From the NCBI GenBank assembly GCA_965279065.1, contig OZ257134.1:682001-746000 (forward strand): a stretch of DNA of 64,000 nt, written 5' to 3'. The notes below the pieces were generated by a model. The model made no database searches. It was not told where the DNA came from and saw nothing but the letters and a program-made list of their open reading frames with translations. The stretch comes from JAKAXS01 sp965279065 (GTDB lineage Bacteria > Pseudomonadota > Alphaproteobacteria > Rhizobiales > Hyphomicrobiaceae). The translations under genes were made by a program, and so were the position numbers. This document shows, in pieces, positions 51,665-61,184 of the stretch (the stretch's first letter is position 1; the number at the start of each line of letters is the position of its first letter).

Positions 51665-54600
51665 ATGCGTGATCTCGGCGATCCTGCTCTGCAGCCTTCC
51701 GCCTTTCGCCGTTTTGGCGTCAACTGCTCCTATTGCTGGTCGCAAGTCAGGGCGCTGTGGCAGGGCTTGAAGCTCGCCAAGGCCAGCGTCATCAGCCTGA
51801 TTTTCGGCTTCCTGATGTTTGCCGCCGTTCCGCAGGCGCAGGATCTGTTCCTCGAGGTTCGCGGCAGCTTCGTCAACGGCACGCTGTATTGGATCTTGTT
51901 CTACCTCGCCGTGATGGTCGGCTGGGCGTTGCCCACCTACATTTCCTCCCGCTGGATCCTCGATCGGTTCGCGGAAGATCCCGGCGCCGCGCGCTCCGAT
52001 GCGGTGGCCATTCCGGAATGGGTGCGGCAGGCATTGCCGCCGGTCCTGGCTGCATTGTGCTTTGTCGCCGTGCTCGTCGGACAGGCTATGTCCTTGCGCA
52101 ACGCGCCGACGGTGCAGGCCGCAGCCGCGGCCGACGGATCGTCCGCAGAGCAATGCCTCACACGGAATATGACCTGCAGCCCCATCGAAACCGCCCAGGC
52201 CGTCGCCGCTGTCTTGTCGAGGTGGATCACCCAAGGCGTCGGTCAGGAATGGCCCCCGATCATCATGGTCGTCTTGTTGTCGGTGATCGCGCTTTGGTTG
52301 CCGCTGCGGTCGATGATCGCCGGCATGACGCGCAAGGGCTGGCGCATCACGGCCAGCATCTTCTGGTGGCTTCTCACCTGCCTCGTGCTGTTGCCCGCCA
52401 CGGTGGTCATCGGGGCATTGTACCTCGAAGCCGCCAAGATGGAGTACGGCCGGACGCTCAACGTCAGCCACCTTTTCATTCTGCCACTAGCAACGCTGAT
52501 CGTCGTCTGGGTGACGTGGTGGGGCCTGCGCTGGCGCCGCGACGGACGTCCGACGCATTTCGCCCAGGGTCTCATGCTGCTCTCCGGCGGCGGCAAGGCG
52601 GTCAAACAGATTGACGCGACCAGGCGGCTACTGGCGCCGCTGTTTTTCGTGGCCCTGCAGATCTCGTTGGCGATCTTCGCCGTGCTGCTGATCACCGAGC
52701 CGGCGCAACTCACCGGCCATCTCTATCGTGCTCTGCTCTTGCCGTTTCTGCTCGGCATGTTCGTGGCGCCGTTCACCTATTTCGCCTACTGGTCAACGCG
52801 AGCTCGCGCGCCGCTGATTACCATCTGCGTTCTAGTCTTCGCATTGGCCAGCGCGCTGTTGCCCGATACGCACGACGTCCGCACCGAGGCGGCTCCCGCC
52901 CATACCTTCCGGCCGAACATGCTGGAGACGGTTTCCCGTTGGACCGCCGTTAATGGCTGCAAGTTGAACTTCATCACGCCGGGCCGCTACGGTCCGTCGA
53001 ACTGCCCGCGGCCGATCATCGTGGCGGCGGCGGGTGGCGCAAGCCGGGCCGCATTCCTCAACGGCGCCGTGATCGGCAAGTTGCTGGATGACGAGCAACT
53101 GACAGCCGTTCCCGTAGGCCACGACGATGTCGTCAGCGATGCCGTCTTTAGCCCCGACGGCCGCAGTATCCTCACCAGTTCCGCCTGGTCTGCCCGTCTG
53201 TGGGATATCGATACTGGCGACGAAAAGGTCTCCTTCGAGGGCCACTCTTCCGAGTTGATCTCGAAGGTCTTGAGCACCGACGGCCGCCTCCTGCTCACGG
53301 TAGCCCAGGACAAGTCTGCGCGCCTCTGGAATGCCCAGAACGGTTTTACGATCACGACCATCCGCAACGAATTCGACCGCACCGTAACAGGTGCGGAATT
53401 CAACGCCGGACAGTCGCTCATCGTCGTCAGCTTCTCGGACTCGACGTCGCAGATCTGGGATGTCGCAACGGGCCGTAGGCTGGTCGAAATCAAGGGCGGT
53501 GGCATCTCGCGTTTCAGCCCGGACAGTACCCGCGTCGTCACGACATCGCCGATCCGGGTTTGGGATGTCGCAACCGGTGAACCGTTGAGCGGTCGATTGT
53601 CGCCGTCTCGCGGCGAAAGCCTCACGTTCAGCCCCGACGGCAAGTTCTTCGCTCTCTCGATGCAGAGACAATCGCGCGGACAATCGTACGCCGCCGTGTG
53701 GAAGGTCGGAGTAACCGAACCGGTGGCCACGATTTTGGGCGAGTCCCGGCGGCCCATGACCATCGACTTCAGCGCCGACAGCCGGCGGTTCCTGACGTTG
53801 GATGCCGGCGAGGGAACGGCAAAACTATTCGATGTAACGACGCAGCAGGAACTGGCGATCCTCGCGCCGGTCGGGAATGGCGTCAAAACCAGCCGAGCGC
53901 AGTTCAGCCCCAACGGCCGGTGGGTGCTGACCGAGAACGACGACATGACCGTACAGATCTGGGATGCCGAGCTCGGCCGGCAGACCGCACTGATCGCGGA
54001 TCTTCCCTCAGCCCGTTTCAGCCCCGACAGCGCCAATGTCATGGCTGTTGCCTGGCCCGAAATCCGTATCTTTAGCGCCCTTACCGGCGAAAAAGTCCGC
54101 TCCTTCAAGGCCGACAGTTACGTTGCGGCTTACGATGCCACAGGCGAGCGCATCGTGTCTCACGACCTTGCCAAGGTTTACATCTGGAATGCCGCGACGG
54201 GTGAGCAGATCACCAACTTCCAGACACAGGCCAATAAGCTCAAGCGCTATCGCCCCATCGAGCGCAAGCTTCGCCCCCTCGGCAAGCAGTTGTTCGCGAT
54301 TTCCGCCGTGTCGGGCGGCGCCCTCAGCGCCATCGTCACTTACGGCGCCCTGGCCGACAGCCAGACCAAGGAACGGGCGACCAACGGCTTGGGCAACCCG
54401 CCGTGCGTCGAGGCTGGCAGCGACACGCAATGGTTCGCACCCTACGTGAATCCGGAGGAACTGAAGAAGAGCCGGGCCCAGGCCAGCAGTTCGCGCTGGA
54501 AGCCGCACGAGAGTTGGCGAGGCTGCCTGGAGCTCATTCTCTCAGGCGATTTTCTGTCCCCTGTCGCCGTCAGCCTGTTCTCGACGGACCTCTTGCAACT

Positions 54601-55561
54601 GCCATGGCGCGGCGATCGCGCGGCCACGCTGGAGAAGGCCTGGGAACTGCGTTATGCGCAGATGACCGGACAGGACACGGCCAAATCGGGTCAACTCCAG
54701 CCGGTCTCGACCCTGGGTCGGTCGATCATCGAGACGCGTCGCAGCGTGCTCGAAGCCAGTACCAGCAACTGGCTGCCGCTGCTCGTCCTCAACGGCACAT
54801 CGGTCTCGACCGGCCGCCGCATCATCACCAGCGACGTCTCGCTGACCACCACCGTCGACCAGAAGTCGCGGCGCCTCCTGATCGATACATACGACCTCCA
54901 TCAGATGATCGGCAGCGACCGCGACATCAGGTTGAGCACCGGCGCCACGATGAGTGCACGCTTCCCGATCATCTCGCCGCACGGGACGCTGCGCAGAAAG
55001 GACGGTCCCACCGAAGATCGCGTTGTCGACGGCGCCTATTACGAGAACTTCGGCGCCATATCCGCGCTCGAACTCGTGGGTGTGCTCCGCCGCTACGGCC
55101 TGGATCCGTTCGTCATCGTCGTGAACAACGATCCCGCGCTCGGCGACCTCGACTGCATCTCGTCGATTGATAGAAACGTCGACAGCACGAAGTCGGAAAG
55201 CATCATCACCCTGGCGACACTGGCGTCTCCCTTGAAGGCGCTATTGGCAACGGGCTCCGGCCGCGCATCTCTGGCTGCGGCGCAAACCTGCAGGGAGATG
55301 GGCGAGAACTTCGCCTTCATTTCCGTCAGCCCGGATGCAGGCGATCCCGGCAAGGCGTTGTCGATGAGTTGGTGGCTGTCGATGCACGTGCAGAAGTATC
55401 TCGACAACCAGCTCGCCGACAAGATCAACAAAGTCGCTTTCCGCGTGATCGCCGACGTTCGGGCGGACAACCGTCAGCCCACCGCTGCGCAGGCCCCGCC
55501 TACTACCGCGGCACCTGAGGCGCCGCCACCTAGCGCCACCACACCCGTACAAATGCCTTGA
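51665..55561 (+). CDS. Polytopic membrane protein with patatin-like hydrolase domain interrupted by a WD40 propeller
   Basis: 1298 residues. About nine hydrophobic segments (residues 40-400) are followed by the start of a patatin-like domain: PIIVAAAGGASRAAFLNGAV (about 450-468), the glycine-rich oxyanion loop. About 390 residues with nine WD40-type repeats follow (AVFSPDGRSILTSS, SARLWDIDTG, SARLWNAQNG, SQIWDVATG, IRVWDVATG, VQIWDAELG, VYIWNAATG). The hydrolase then resumes with FAISAVSGGALSAIV, where Ser883 is the expected nucleophile, LSTGATMSARFPIISP, and VVDGAYYENFGA with the catalytic Asp1122. Stand-alone membrane patatins join these motifs directly. It probably is a lipid acyl hydrolase gated by the propeller, which is inference. 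ATG at 51665 follows GGGGA. The 3' end overlaps the convergent CorA-like gene by 32 bp. Confidence 0.85.
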   Translation: MRDLGDPALQPSAFRRFGVNCSYCWSQVRALWQGLKLAKASVISLIFGFLMFAAVPQAQDLFLEVRGSFVNGTLYWILFYLAVMVGWALPTYISSRWILDRFAEDPGAARSDAVAIPEWVRQALPPVLAALCFVAVLVGQAMSLRNAPTVQAAAAADGSSAEQCLTRNMTCSPIETAQAVAAVLSRWITQGVGQEWPPIIMVVLLSVIALWLPLRSMIAGMTRKGWRITASIFWWLLTCLVLLPATVVIGALYLEAAKMEYGRTLNVSHLFILPLATLIVVWVTWWGLRWRRDGRPTHFAQGLMLLSGGGKAVKQIDATRRLLAPLFFVALQISLAIFAVLLITEPAQLTGHLYRALLLPFLLGMFVAPFTYFAYWSTRARAPLITICVLVFALASALLPDTHDVRTEAAPAHTFRPNMLETVSRWTAVNGCKLNFITPGRYGPSNCPRPIIVAAAGGASRAAFLNGAVIGKLLDDEQLTAVPVGHDDVVSDAVFSPDGRSILTSSAWSARLWDIDTGDEKVSFEGHSSELISKVLSTDGRLLLTVAQDKSARLWNAQNGFTITTIRNEFDRTVTGAEFNAGQSLIVVSFSDSTSQIWDVATGRRLVEIKGGGISRFSPDSTRVVTTSPIRVWDVATGEPLSGRLSPSRGESLTFSPDGKFFALSMQRQSRGQSYAAVWKVGVTEPVATILGESRRPMTIDFSADSRRFLTLDAGEGTAKLFDVTTQQELAILAPVGNGVKTSRAQFSPNGRWVLTENDDMTVQIWDAELGRQTALIADLPSARFSPDSANVMAVAWPEIRIFSALTGEKVRSFKADSYVAAYDATGERIVSHDLAKVYIWNAATGEQITNFQTQANKLKRYRPIERKLRPLGKQLFAISAVSGGALSAIVTYGALADSQTKERATNGLGNPPCVEAGSDTQWFAPYVNPEELKKSRAQASSSRWKPHESWRGCLELILSGDFLSPVAVSLFSTDLLQLPWRGDRAATLEKAWELRYAQMTGQDTAKSGQLQPVSTLGRSIIETRRSVLEASTSNWLPLLVLNGTSVSTGRRIITSDVSLTTTVDQKSRRLLIDTYDLHQMIGSDRDIRLSTGATMSARFPIISPHGTLRRKDGPTEDRVVDGAYYENFGAISALELVGVLRRYGLDPFVIVVNNDPALGDLDCISSIDRNVDSTKSESIITLATLASPLKALLATGSGRASLAAAQTCREMGENFAFISVSPDAGDPGKALSMSWWLSMHVQKYLDNQLADKINKVAFRVIADVRADNRQPTAAQAPPTTAAPEAPPPSATTPVQMP

Positions 55562-57197
55562 GCTTTTCGCCCAACCCCGTCGTTTCGTTGCCCAACGCAT
55601 CGAGAAAGCTCGATAGGCGTTGCGACTTGGCGATCGTGTAGAACGTCAGCACCAGCGTCGGCACGAATACCGCCGCGAAGATCGCCAGCTTCTCCAAGGG
55701 CTCCATGCCCGTGTGGTCGAACAGGTTCATGCCCAGAAAACCTGTCGCGACGGTGCCGATCAGACCGAACGCCGTCACCACCGTCAGCCGCGCCACGCTC
55801 TCGTTCTGGCGCCGCATCGCCTCGTTTTCCAGGTATTGGCTCATCTCCTGCACCTCCTGCCGCACGTCTTCGTAGAGCCGGTCGAGGTCGAGATGGCTGC
55901 GGCACAGGTCGAACAGATCGCGCGCCTGGTCCTGGTTGCTGACGACGTGGAACCAGTAGCGGTGCGTGAAGCGCAGGAAGGTCTCCAGTGCCTCGCGCGT
56001 GGCAGTGCGGAACGCCAGGACCGCCTCGGGATTGCGGATGTCGAGCCGGTTCACCGCCTCCGCCAGCCGGTCCGAGAACATCAGTAAGGCGGCCTTCTGG
56101 AAATGCGCCACCATGAACAGCATGAAGTGCTGGTGCCGGAAGCTGTTCAGCAGACCATGCTCGCCGTTGACGAAATACTCGTTGCGCGCGTCGCCCGTCA
56201 CCACCAGCGCGTGACTGCACGACATGTAGCGCGTGCTCGGCCAGTCCGCCGGGTCGCGCTTCTCATGGTAGCGGTCGTAGCAGTGCTTGGCCTCGAAGTC
56301 CGTCAGGTGGTGCTCGGCAAGCAGCTGTTTCGCTGCCTTGCCTGATCCTCTGACATGTCCCAGCCTCACGTAGTCCGCCCGCGACACCGCATCGGCATCG
56401 TCGAGTGCCAGATAGGCCATCAGCGGCATGCGATAATATTCCAGCTGACGGTAGCGCAGCGTCCCCTTGTCCCTGTCGAGCGGCACCAGTGGCTTGAGCA
56501 AGAATTCCCAATGCCGGCCGAGGCGCGCCGAGCGGTGCTGTCCGACGTGCGCCAGGTATGTCTTGCGATCCTCGAAATCCGAGGCCGCCAGAACCTCGCC
56601 ATTGCGCCCCAGCCATTCGGTGCGCAACGCGCAATGCCCGGGCGCGCCGTCCTTGTGCCAGAAGGCCGGATACAGTCGGCCGAGCCGGAACATGATGTCC
56701 TGCGCCGCCGCCAGCGGCAAATCGTCGGCAAAAAACTCCAGCGCCAGAATGGCCACGTCGATATCGAAGAAGAAGTACAGGTCGACGTGCGCGATCTTGA
56801 GGTCGACCGGCACTGCATCCGGCGTCAGGGTCACGCGCAGGCCGGCGATGTCGGTGCGGCGCATTACCCTGATCGGTGTATTTCCGCAGGTTCCTTGCGC
56901 CCGGGCGGCACCCTGGCCATAGAGGAAGCGTTGCACCGGCGGCAAGAACGTCACGAACTCGCTGTAGTGCCGTTCCTGGAACTCGGAAGGGTCGCCGGTG
57001 AACTCGTCTTCCACGACACGCCAGGGATTGGTCGTCCCCAGGTTGCCGAAAGCCTCCGCGTGGTCGTGCGACTTTGCACCCGTGGCCGAAATGAGTTGAA
57101 CCGGCCAGAACAGGATCTGCCGGAAGTGCTCGACCCTAGAGCCCGCAGTGGCGGTATCGGCCGCAACGGCCGCATCGGTATTCAGTTCTTGATCCAT
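55530..57197 (-). CDS. CorA-like divalent cation transporter family protein with large N-terminal domain
   Basis: 555 residues. The C terminus has two helices separated by the CorA signature Gly-Met-Asn: LTVVTAFGLIGTVATGFLGM and NLFDHTGM, then KLAIFAAVFVPTLVLTFYTI. A long helix precedes it (LDRLYEDVRQEVQEMSQYLE, NEAMRRQNESVARL), as in CorA/ZntB. The cytosolic N-terminal 430 residues are larger than in CorA, with conserved HVDLYFFFDIDVAILALEFF and PLAAAQDIMFRLGRLYPAFW segments seen in a subgroup of CorA-like proteins. The start has GGGAG 6 nt upstream. Ion specificity is unknown. Confidence 0.8.
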   Translation of the reverse strand: MDQELNTDAAVAADTATAGSRVEHFRQILFWPVQLISATGAKSHDHAEAFGNLGTTNPWRVVEDEFTGDPSEFQERHYSEFVTFLPPVQRFLYGQGAARAQGTCGNTPIRVMRRTDIAGLRVTLTPDAVPVDLKIAHVDLYFFFDIDVAILALEFFADDLPLAAAQDIMFRLGRLYPAFWHKDGAPGHCALRTEWLGRNGEVLAASDFEDRKTYLAHVGQHRSARLGRHWEFLLKPLVPLDRDKGTLRYRQLEYYRMPLMAYLALDDADAVSRADYVRLGHVRGSGKAAKQLLAEHHLTDFEAKHCYDRYHEKRDPADWPSTRYMSCSHALVVTGDARNEYFVNGEHGLLNSFRHQHFMLFMVAHFQKAALLMFSDRLAEAVNRLDIRNPEAVLAFRTATREALETFLRFTHRYWFHVVSNQDQARDLFDLCRSHLDLDRLYEDVRQEVQEMSQYLENEAMRRQNESVARLTVVTAFGLIGTVATGFLGMNLFDHTGMEPLEKLAIFAAVFVPTLVLTFYTIAKSQRLSSFLDALGNETTGLGEKLKAFVRVWWR

Positions 57198-57324
57198 GGC
57201 GGGCTCCCGAATCCCGGGCCATCGTGATCAGCATAATAATACAGTTCTGTGACGAACTTTGCTCATGGAATGCTGAATTTCGTCAATGCCGGTTGAGCAA
57301 TTCCCCTGACGATCGAATCTTCTG

Positions 57325-57362
57325 CAAAAACAGCGATGCCCGCGAGGTGACCCGCGGGCATC
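57325..57362 (-). terminator. Terminator of the clpS-clpA operon
   Basis: On the minus strand GATGCCCGCG pairs perfectly with CGCGGGCATC around an 8-base loop and is followed by GCTGTTTTTGC. It lies 23 bp after the clpA stop. Confidence 0.92.
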
Positions 57363-57385
57363 TTGGCCACTCGGCAAGGCAAGGA

Positions 57386-59845
57386 TCAGTCGTCGCGCCG
57401 TCGCGGAACGCTGGGCACCGTGCCGCCGCCCCGGCCGCCCTTTTCCTTCTTCTCTTTCGGACCAGGCAGGGCCTTGCGCGGCGCCGCCTCGACGAGAGCC
57501 GCTTGCGGCTCGTCGTCGTCATCCTCATCGTCGTCGTCGCTGTCTTTCGGCTTGGCCTTTTTCGGGTCTGCCGCCAGGAGTTCGAAGGCGAGCTTGCGAT
57601 CCGCGCCTTCGCCCTCGACGACGACCTTCACCGTGCCGCCATTTTCCAGCTTGCCGAACAGGAGTTCGTCGGCCAGCGGCTTCTTGATGTGCTCCTGGAT
57701 GACGCGCGCCAGCGGCCGGGCGCCGAACTTCTCGTCGTAACCCTTCTCGCCGATCCACTTCGCGGCATCCGCCGACAGCTCGATCAGCACGCCGCGATCC
57801 GCCAACTGCGCTTCTAGCTGGAAGATGAACTTCTCGACGACCTTCTCGATGACGTCCGGCGGCAGGCCGGCGAACGGGATCACCGCGTCGAGACGATTGC
57901 GGAACTCCGGCGTGAACAGCTTGTTCACGGCCTCCTCGTCATCGCCTTCGCGCTTGGTCCGCCCGAAGCCCATCGCCGGGCGTGCCATCTCCGAGGCACC
58001 CGCGTTGGTCGTCATGATCAGGATCACGTTGCGGAAGTCGACCGACTTGCCGTTGTGATCCGTCAGCTTGCCGTGATCCATCACCTGCAACAGGATGTTG
58101 AACAGGTCCGGATGCGCCTTCTCGATCTCGTCGAGCAGCAGCACGCAATGCGGATGCTGGTCGATGCCGTCGGTCAGCAGGCCGCCCTGGTCGAAGCCGA
58201 CGTAGCCTGGAGGCGCGCCGATCAGCCGGGAAACCGTGTGCTTCTCCATGTATTCGGACATGTCAAAGCGTAAGAGCTCCACGCCCATCAATGACGCGAG
58301 CTGCTTGGCGACTTCCGTCTTGCCCACGCCCGTCGGGCCCGAGAACAGGTAGCAGCCGATCGGCTTCTCCGGTTCGCGCAGGCCCGCACGGGCCAGCTTG
58401 ATCGCCGACGACAGGGCTTCGATGGCGTTGTCCTGCCCGAACACCAGCCGCTTCAGATCTTTTTGCAGATTGATCAGCACGTCTGCGTCGGACTTCGTGA
58501 CGGTCTTCGGTGGGATGCGCGCCATCGTGGCGACGGTGCCCTCGATCTCCTTCACGGTGATCTTCTTCTTGCGCTTGCCTTCCGGCACCAGCATCTGCGA
58601 GGCGCCCGTCTCGTCGATCACGTCGATCGCCTTGTCCGGCAGCTTGCGGTCGTGGATGTACTTGGCCGAAAGCTCCACCGCAGCCTTGATGGCCTCGTTG
58701 GTGTACTTCAGCTTGTGGAACTCTTCGAAGTACGGCTTCAGCCCCTTCAGGATGGCGATCGAGTCGTCGATCGTCGGTTCCTTCACGTCGATCTTCTGGA
58801 ACCGGCGCACCAGCGCGCGGTCCTTCTCGAAGTGCTGGCGATACTCCTTGTAGGTGGTCGAGCCGATGCAACGCAGCACGCCCGACTGCAGCGCCGGCTT
58901 CAGCAGGTTTGAAGCGTCCATGGCTCCGCCCGACGTCGCCCCGGCACCGATCACCGTGTGGATCTCGTCGATGAACAGGATCGCGCCGTCGTAGTTCTCG
59001 ATCTCCTTCATCACGGCCTTCAGCCGCTCTTCGAAGTCGCCGCGATATCGCGTGCCCGCCAGCAGCGAGCCCATGTCGAGTGAGAAGATGGTGGCGTTCT
59101 TCAACACCTCGGGCACTTCGCCGCGAATGATCTTGCGCGCCAGGCCCTCGGCGATAGCCGTCTTGCCGACGCCGGGATCACCGACGAACAGCGGGTTGTT
59201 CTTCTGGCGGCGGCACAGCACCTGGATCGTGCGCAGCACTTCCTGCTCGCGCCCGATCAGCGGGTCGATCTTGCCGTCCTTGGCCTTCTTGTTGAGATTG
59301 ACGCAATAGGTGTTGAGCGCGTCCTGACCGGACTTCTTTTCGCCCCCGGCCTCTTCGCTCGCTTCCTCGTCTGCCCCGCGCACCGAGCGCGGTTCCGACA
59401 TGCCCGGCCGCTTGGCGATGCCATGGCTGATGTATTGCACTGCATCGAAGCGCGTCATTTCCTGCTCCTGCAGGAAGAAGGCCGCGTGGCTCTCGCGCTC
59501 CGCGAAGATTGCAACCAGCACGTTGGCGCCGGTTACTTCCTCACGGCCGGACGACTGCACGTGCACGACGGCCCGATGGATCACGCGTTGGAAACCGGTC
59601 GTCGGCTGCGCTTCGTTCGCGCCTTTGACGACGAGCGGGCCGAGCTCCGTATCCAGATAGTCGCTCACACGCGTGCGCAGCTGGTCGATGTCGACATTGC
59701 AGGCGCGCATGACGGCGGCCGCGTCACGATCATCCAGAAGCGCTGCCAGCAGATGCTCCAGCGTCGCGTATTCGTGGCTCCGCTCGTTGGCAAGTTCCAA
59801 CGCGCGATGCAACGCAGTCTCTAGGCTCTTCGAGAAGGATGGCAC
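57386..59845 (-). CDS. clpA: ATP-dependent Clp protease ATP-binding subunit ClpA
   Basis: 819 residues, starting with GTG at 59845, 8 bp after the clpS stop. The N domain (SFSKSLETALHRALELANER, HEYATLEHLLAALLDD) binds ClpS. AAA module 1: GDPGVGKTAIAEGLARKI, IDEIHTVIGAG. AAA module 2: SGPTGVGKTEVAKQLASLMG, LLLDEIEKAHPDLFNILLQV. EKPIGCYLFSG and RNVILIMTTNAGA are typical. The ClpP-docking loop and the family C terminus are followed by a Lys/Asp-rich low-complexity tail with DSDDDDEDDDDEP. With ClpP it degrades N-end-rule and SsrA-tagged proteins. An upstream ATG at 59875 would overlap clpS. A strong terminator follows. Confidence 0.96.
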   Translation of the reverse strand: MPSFSKSLETALHRALELANERSHEYATLEHLLAALLDDRDAAAVMRACNVDIDQLRTRVSDYLDTELGPLVVKGANEAQPTTGFQRVIHRAVVHVQSSGREEVTGANVLVAIFAERESHAAFFLQEQEMTRFDAVQYISHGIAKRPGMSEPRSVRGADEEASEEAGGEKKSGQDALNTYCVNLNKKAKDGKIDPLIGREQEVLRTIQVLCRRQKNNPLFVGDPGVGKTAIAEGLARKIIRGEVPEVLKNATIFSLDMGSLLAGTRYRGDFEERLKAVMKEIENYDGAILFIDEIHTVIGAGATSGGAMDASNLLKPALQSGVLRCIGSTTYKEYRQHFEKDRALVRRFQKIDVKEPTIDDSIAILKGLKPYFEEFHKLKYTNEAIKAAVELSAKYIHDRKLPDKAIDVIDETGASQMLVPEGKRKKKITVKEIEGTVATMARIPPKTVTKSDADVLINLQKDLKRLVFGQDNAIEALSSAIKLARAGLREPEKPIGCYLFSGPTGVGKTEVAKQLASLMGVELLRFDMSEYMEKHTVSRLIGAPPGYVGFDQGGLLTDGIDQHPHCVLLLDEIEKAHPDLFNILLQVMDHGKLTDHNGKSVDFRNVILIMTTNAGASEMARPAMGFGRTKREGDDEEAVNKLFTPEFRNRLDAVIPFAGLPPDVIEKVVEKFIFQLEAQLADRGVLIELSADAAKWIGEKGYDEKFGARPLARVIQEHIKKPLADELLFGKLENGGTVKVVVEGEGADRKLAFELLAADPKKAKPKDSDDDDEDDDDEPQAALVEAAPRKALPGPKEKKEKGGRGGGTVPSVPRRRDD

Positions 59846-59853
59846 GATCGGAC

Positions 59854-60201
59854 CTACTCTTTCTCCATGGTGCATTGAAGAGGATGGTCATGCTGACGCG
59901 AAAAATCCATAACCTGCGTCACCTTTGTTTCAGCGATTTCGTATGTGAACACGCCGCAGATGCCGACGCCCTTGTGGTGCACGTGCAGCATGATGCGCGT
60001 GGCTTCCTCGCGTCCCTTGCCGAAATAGCGCTCCAGCACGTGCACGACGAACTCCATCGGCGTGTAGTCGTCGTTCAGCAGGAGCACCTTGTAGAGCGAC
60101 GGTTTCTTGGTCTTCGGCCGCGTCTTCGTGACGAGACCGGTCTTGCCTTCCTCGTCGCCACGTCCGCCGTTGTTGTTTCCCGCCCCGCCCTTGCCGGCCA
60201 T
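59854..60201 (-). CDS. clpS: ATP-dependent Clp protease adaptor protein ClpS
   Basis: 115 residues. The core PSLYKVLLLNDDYTPMEFVV and HVLERYFGKGREEATRIMLH and VHHKGVGICGVFTYEIAETK contains the N-degron pocket residues (Asn-Asp-Asp, Met, Val and His in HVHH). It delivers proteins with bulky hydrophobic N-terminal residues to ClpA. The first 30 residues are a Gly/Asn-rich flexible tail. ATG at 60201 was chosen by comparison with rhizobial ClpS length; ATG 60285 and GTG 60354 are further possibilities. Directly followed by clpA. Confidence 0.94.
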   Translation of the reverse strand: MAGKGGAGNNNGGRGDEEGKTGLVTKTRPKTKKPSLYKVLLLNDDYTPMEFVVHVLERYFGKGREEATRIMLHVHHKGVGICGVFTYEIAETKVTQVMDFSRQHDHPLQCTMEKE

Positions 60202-60465
60202 CCGCGGTTTGCCGTCGTCACGCGTCAGCGCTCGCAGGCCAAGCTGCGCACGATAGGCTAGGTCATTGTCGCACGTCGTCGTCATATTTCGCGCGCCCGC
60301 TCGGGCCTCCAGGGTCACGACTCCACACTGCATCTTAAATCGAGTTCCCGCCACGTCATGTTACGTATCTGTCACCGCCCCACAGATTAGCATCACTCGC
60401 AGATACAATCACTTGAGCGGGGTTTGTTCGGTATTCCACCCCGAAGATGGTGTGGCAACGAGACA

Positions 60466-60492
60466 CAAAAAAGGCCCGGATCGCTCCGGGCC
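60466..60492 (-). terminator. Terminator of the phasin gene
   Basis: Minus strand GGCCCGGA-GCGA-TCCGGGCC followed by TTTTTTGTG, 36 bp after the phasin stop. The remaining DNA between it and clpS (60202-60465) is the clpS promoter region with no further gene. Confidence 0.95.
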
Positions 60493-60528
60493 TTTCGTCG
60501 GGTTCTGCCGCAAACCGGGGGAGCGCCT

Positions 60529-60855
60529 TCAGCGGCCGCCCTGCAAGGCCTTTTCAACAGGCTTGTAGGCGTCCTTGGCCATTGAGGAATACATGCTGCC
60601 GATCTTGCTCAGCTGATGCATGTAGTCGTCGTAGGCACGCTTGGCATAGCTCTGCTGGATCTCGAAAGCCTGCTCGATCGACTTGGCCGAGGCGAGCTGC
60701 TGGAACGTCGACGTGCCGTCTTCGAAAGCACGCTTTGAATAATCGGTCATTTCCGCGGCGATGGCCTGCCAGCTCTTGTTCCAGTCGCCGACGGCCTTCA
60801 TGAAGCCTTCTGCGCCGATCTGACTGAACTTGGTGAAGTCCTGATAATCGTTCAT
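60529..60855 (-). CDS. Phasin family protein
   Basis: 108 residues, mostly amphipathic helix: FTKFSQIGAEGFMKAVGDWN, KSWQAIAAEMTDYSKRAFED, GTSTFQQLASAKSIEQAFEI, QQSYAKRAYDDYMHQLSKIG, SMYSSMAKDAYKPVEKAL. The FQQLASAKSIEQAFEIQ and AYKPVE motifs are hallmarks of Pfam Phasin_2. Phasins coat polyhydroxyalkanoate granules and control their size. The start follows AGGGTG by 5 nt. Two TGC-N3-GCA sites upstream suggest PhaR-type repression. The gene ends in a strong terminator. Confidence 0.93.
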   Translation of the reverse strand: MNDYQDFTKFSQIGAEGFMKAVGDWNKSWQAIAAEMTDYSKRAFEDGTSTFQQLASAKSIEQAFEIQQSYAKRAYDDYMHQLSKIGSMYSSMAKDAYKPVEKALQGGR

Positions 60856-60946
60856 AGGGCACCCTGTTTCTTGTGCTGAGGTCAAAAAAATGGTGTTGGC
60901 GACGGGGACAATCTGAGTCTCGCGCAGCGCCTCCCCAATTTATGGG

Positions 60947-60988
60947 TGCAACGCACAAAAATTTCAAGCGCTATTTTGCAGTGCACCA
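60947..60988. promoter_or_regulatory. Paired TGC-N3-GCA operator-like sites upstream of the phasin gene
   Basis: TGCAACGCACAA (60947-60958) and TGCAGTGCACCA (60977-60988) both contain TGC-N3-GCA, and their starts are exactly 30 bp apart, close to three helical turns, so they would lie on one face of the DNA. PhaR-type repressors of PHA genes bind TGC-N3-GCA-like palindromes. They are 92-133 bp before the phasin start. Confidence 0.55.
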
Positions 60989-61184
60989 TAGGGCGCCGGA
61001 ATTAACCTTATGGCAGGTTGTGGTCCATTAGCCTCACGCCGCGGACGATGTCGACGCGCCCGTCGCAAAGCCGCCCTAAAACGATGATGAAAGCGGTAGG
61101 GTTGGGGAAATCTCCAGTCTCTATCATTCGGCGGTCGGCCCTGTGTCGATTGCTGTTGCAACTATCAGGGTGCAGAGAGACCAG

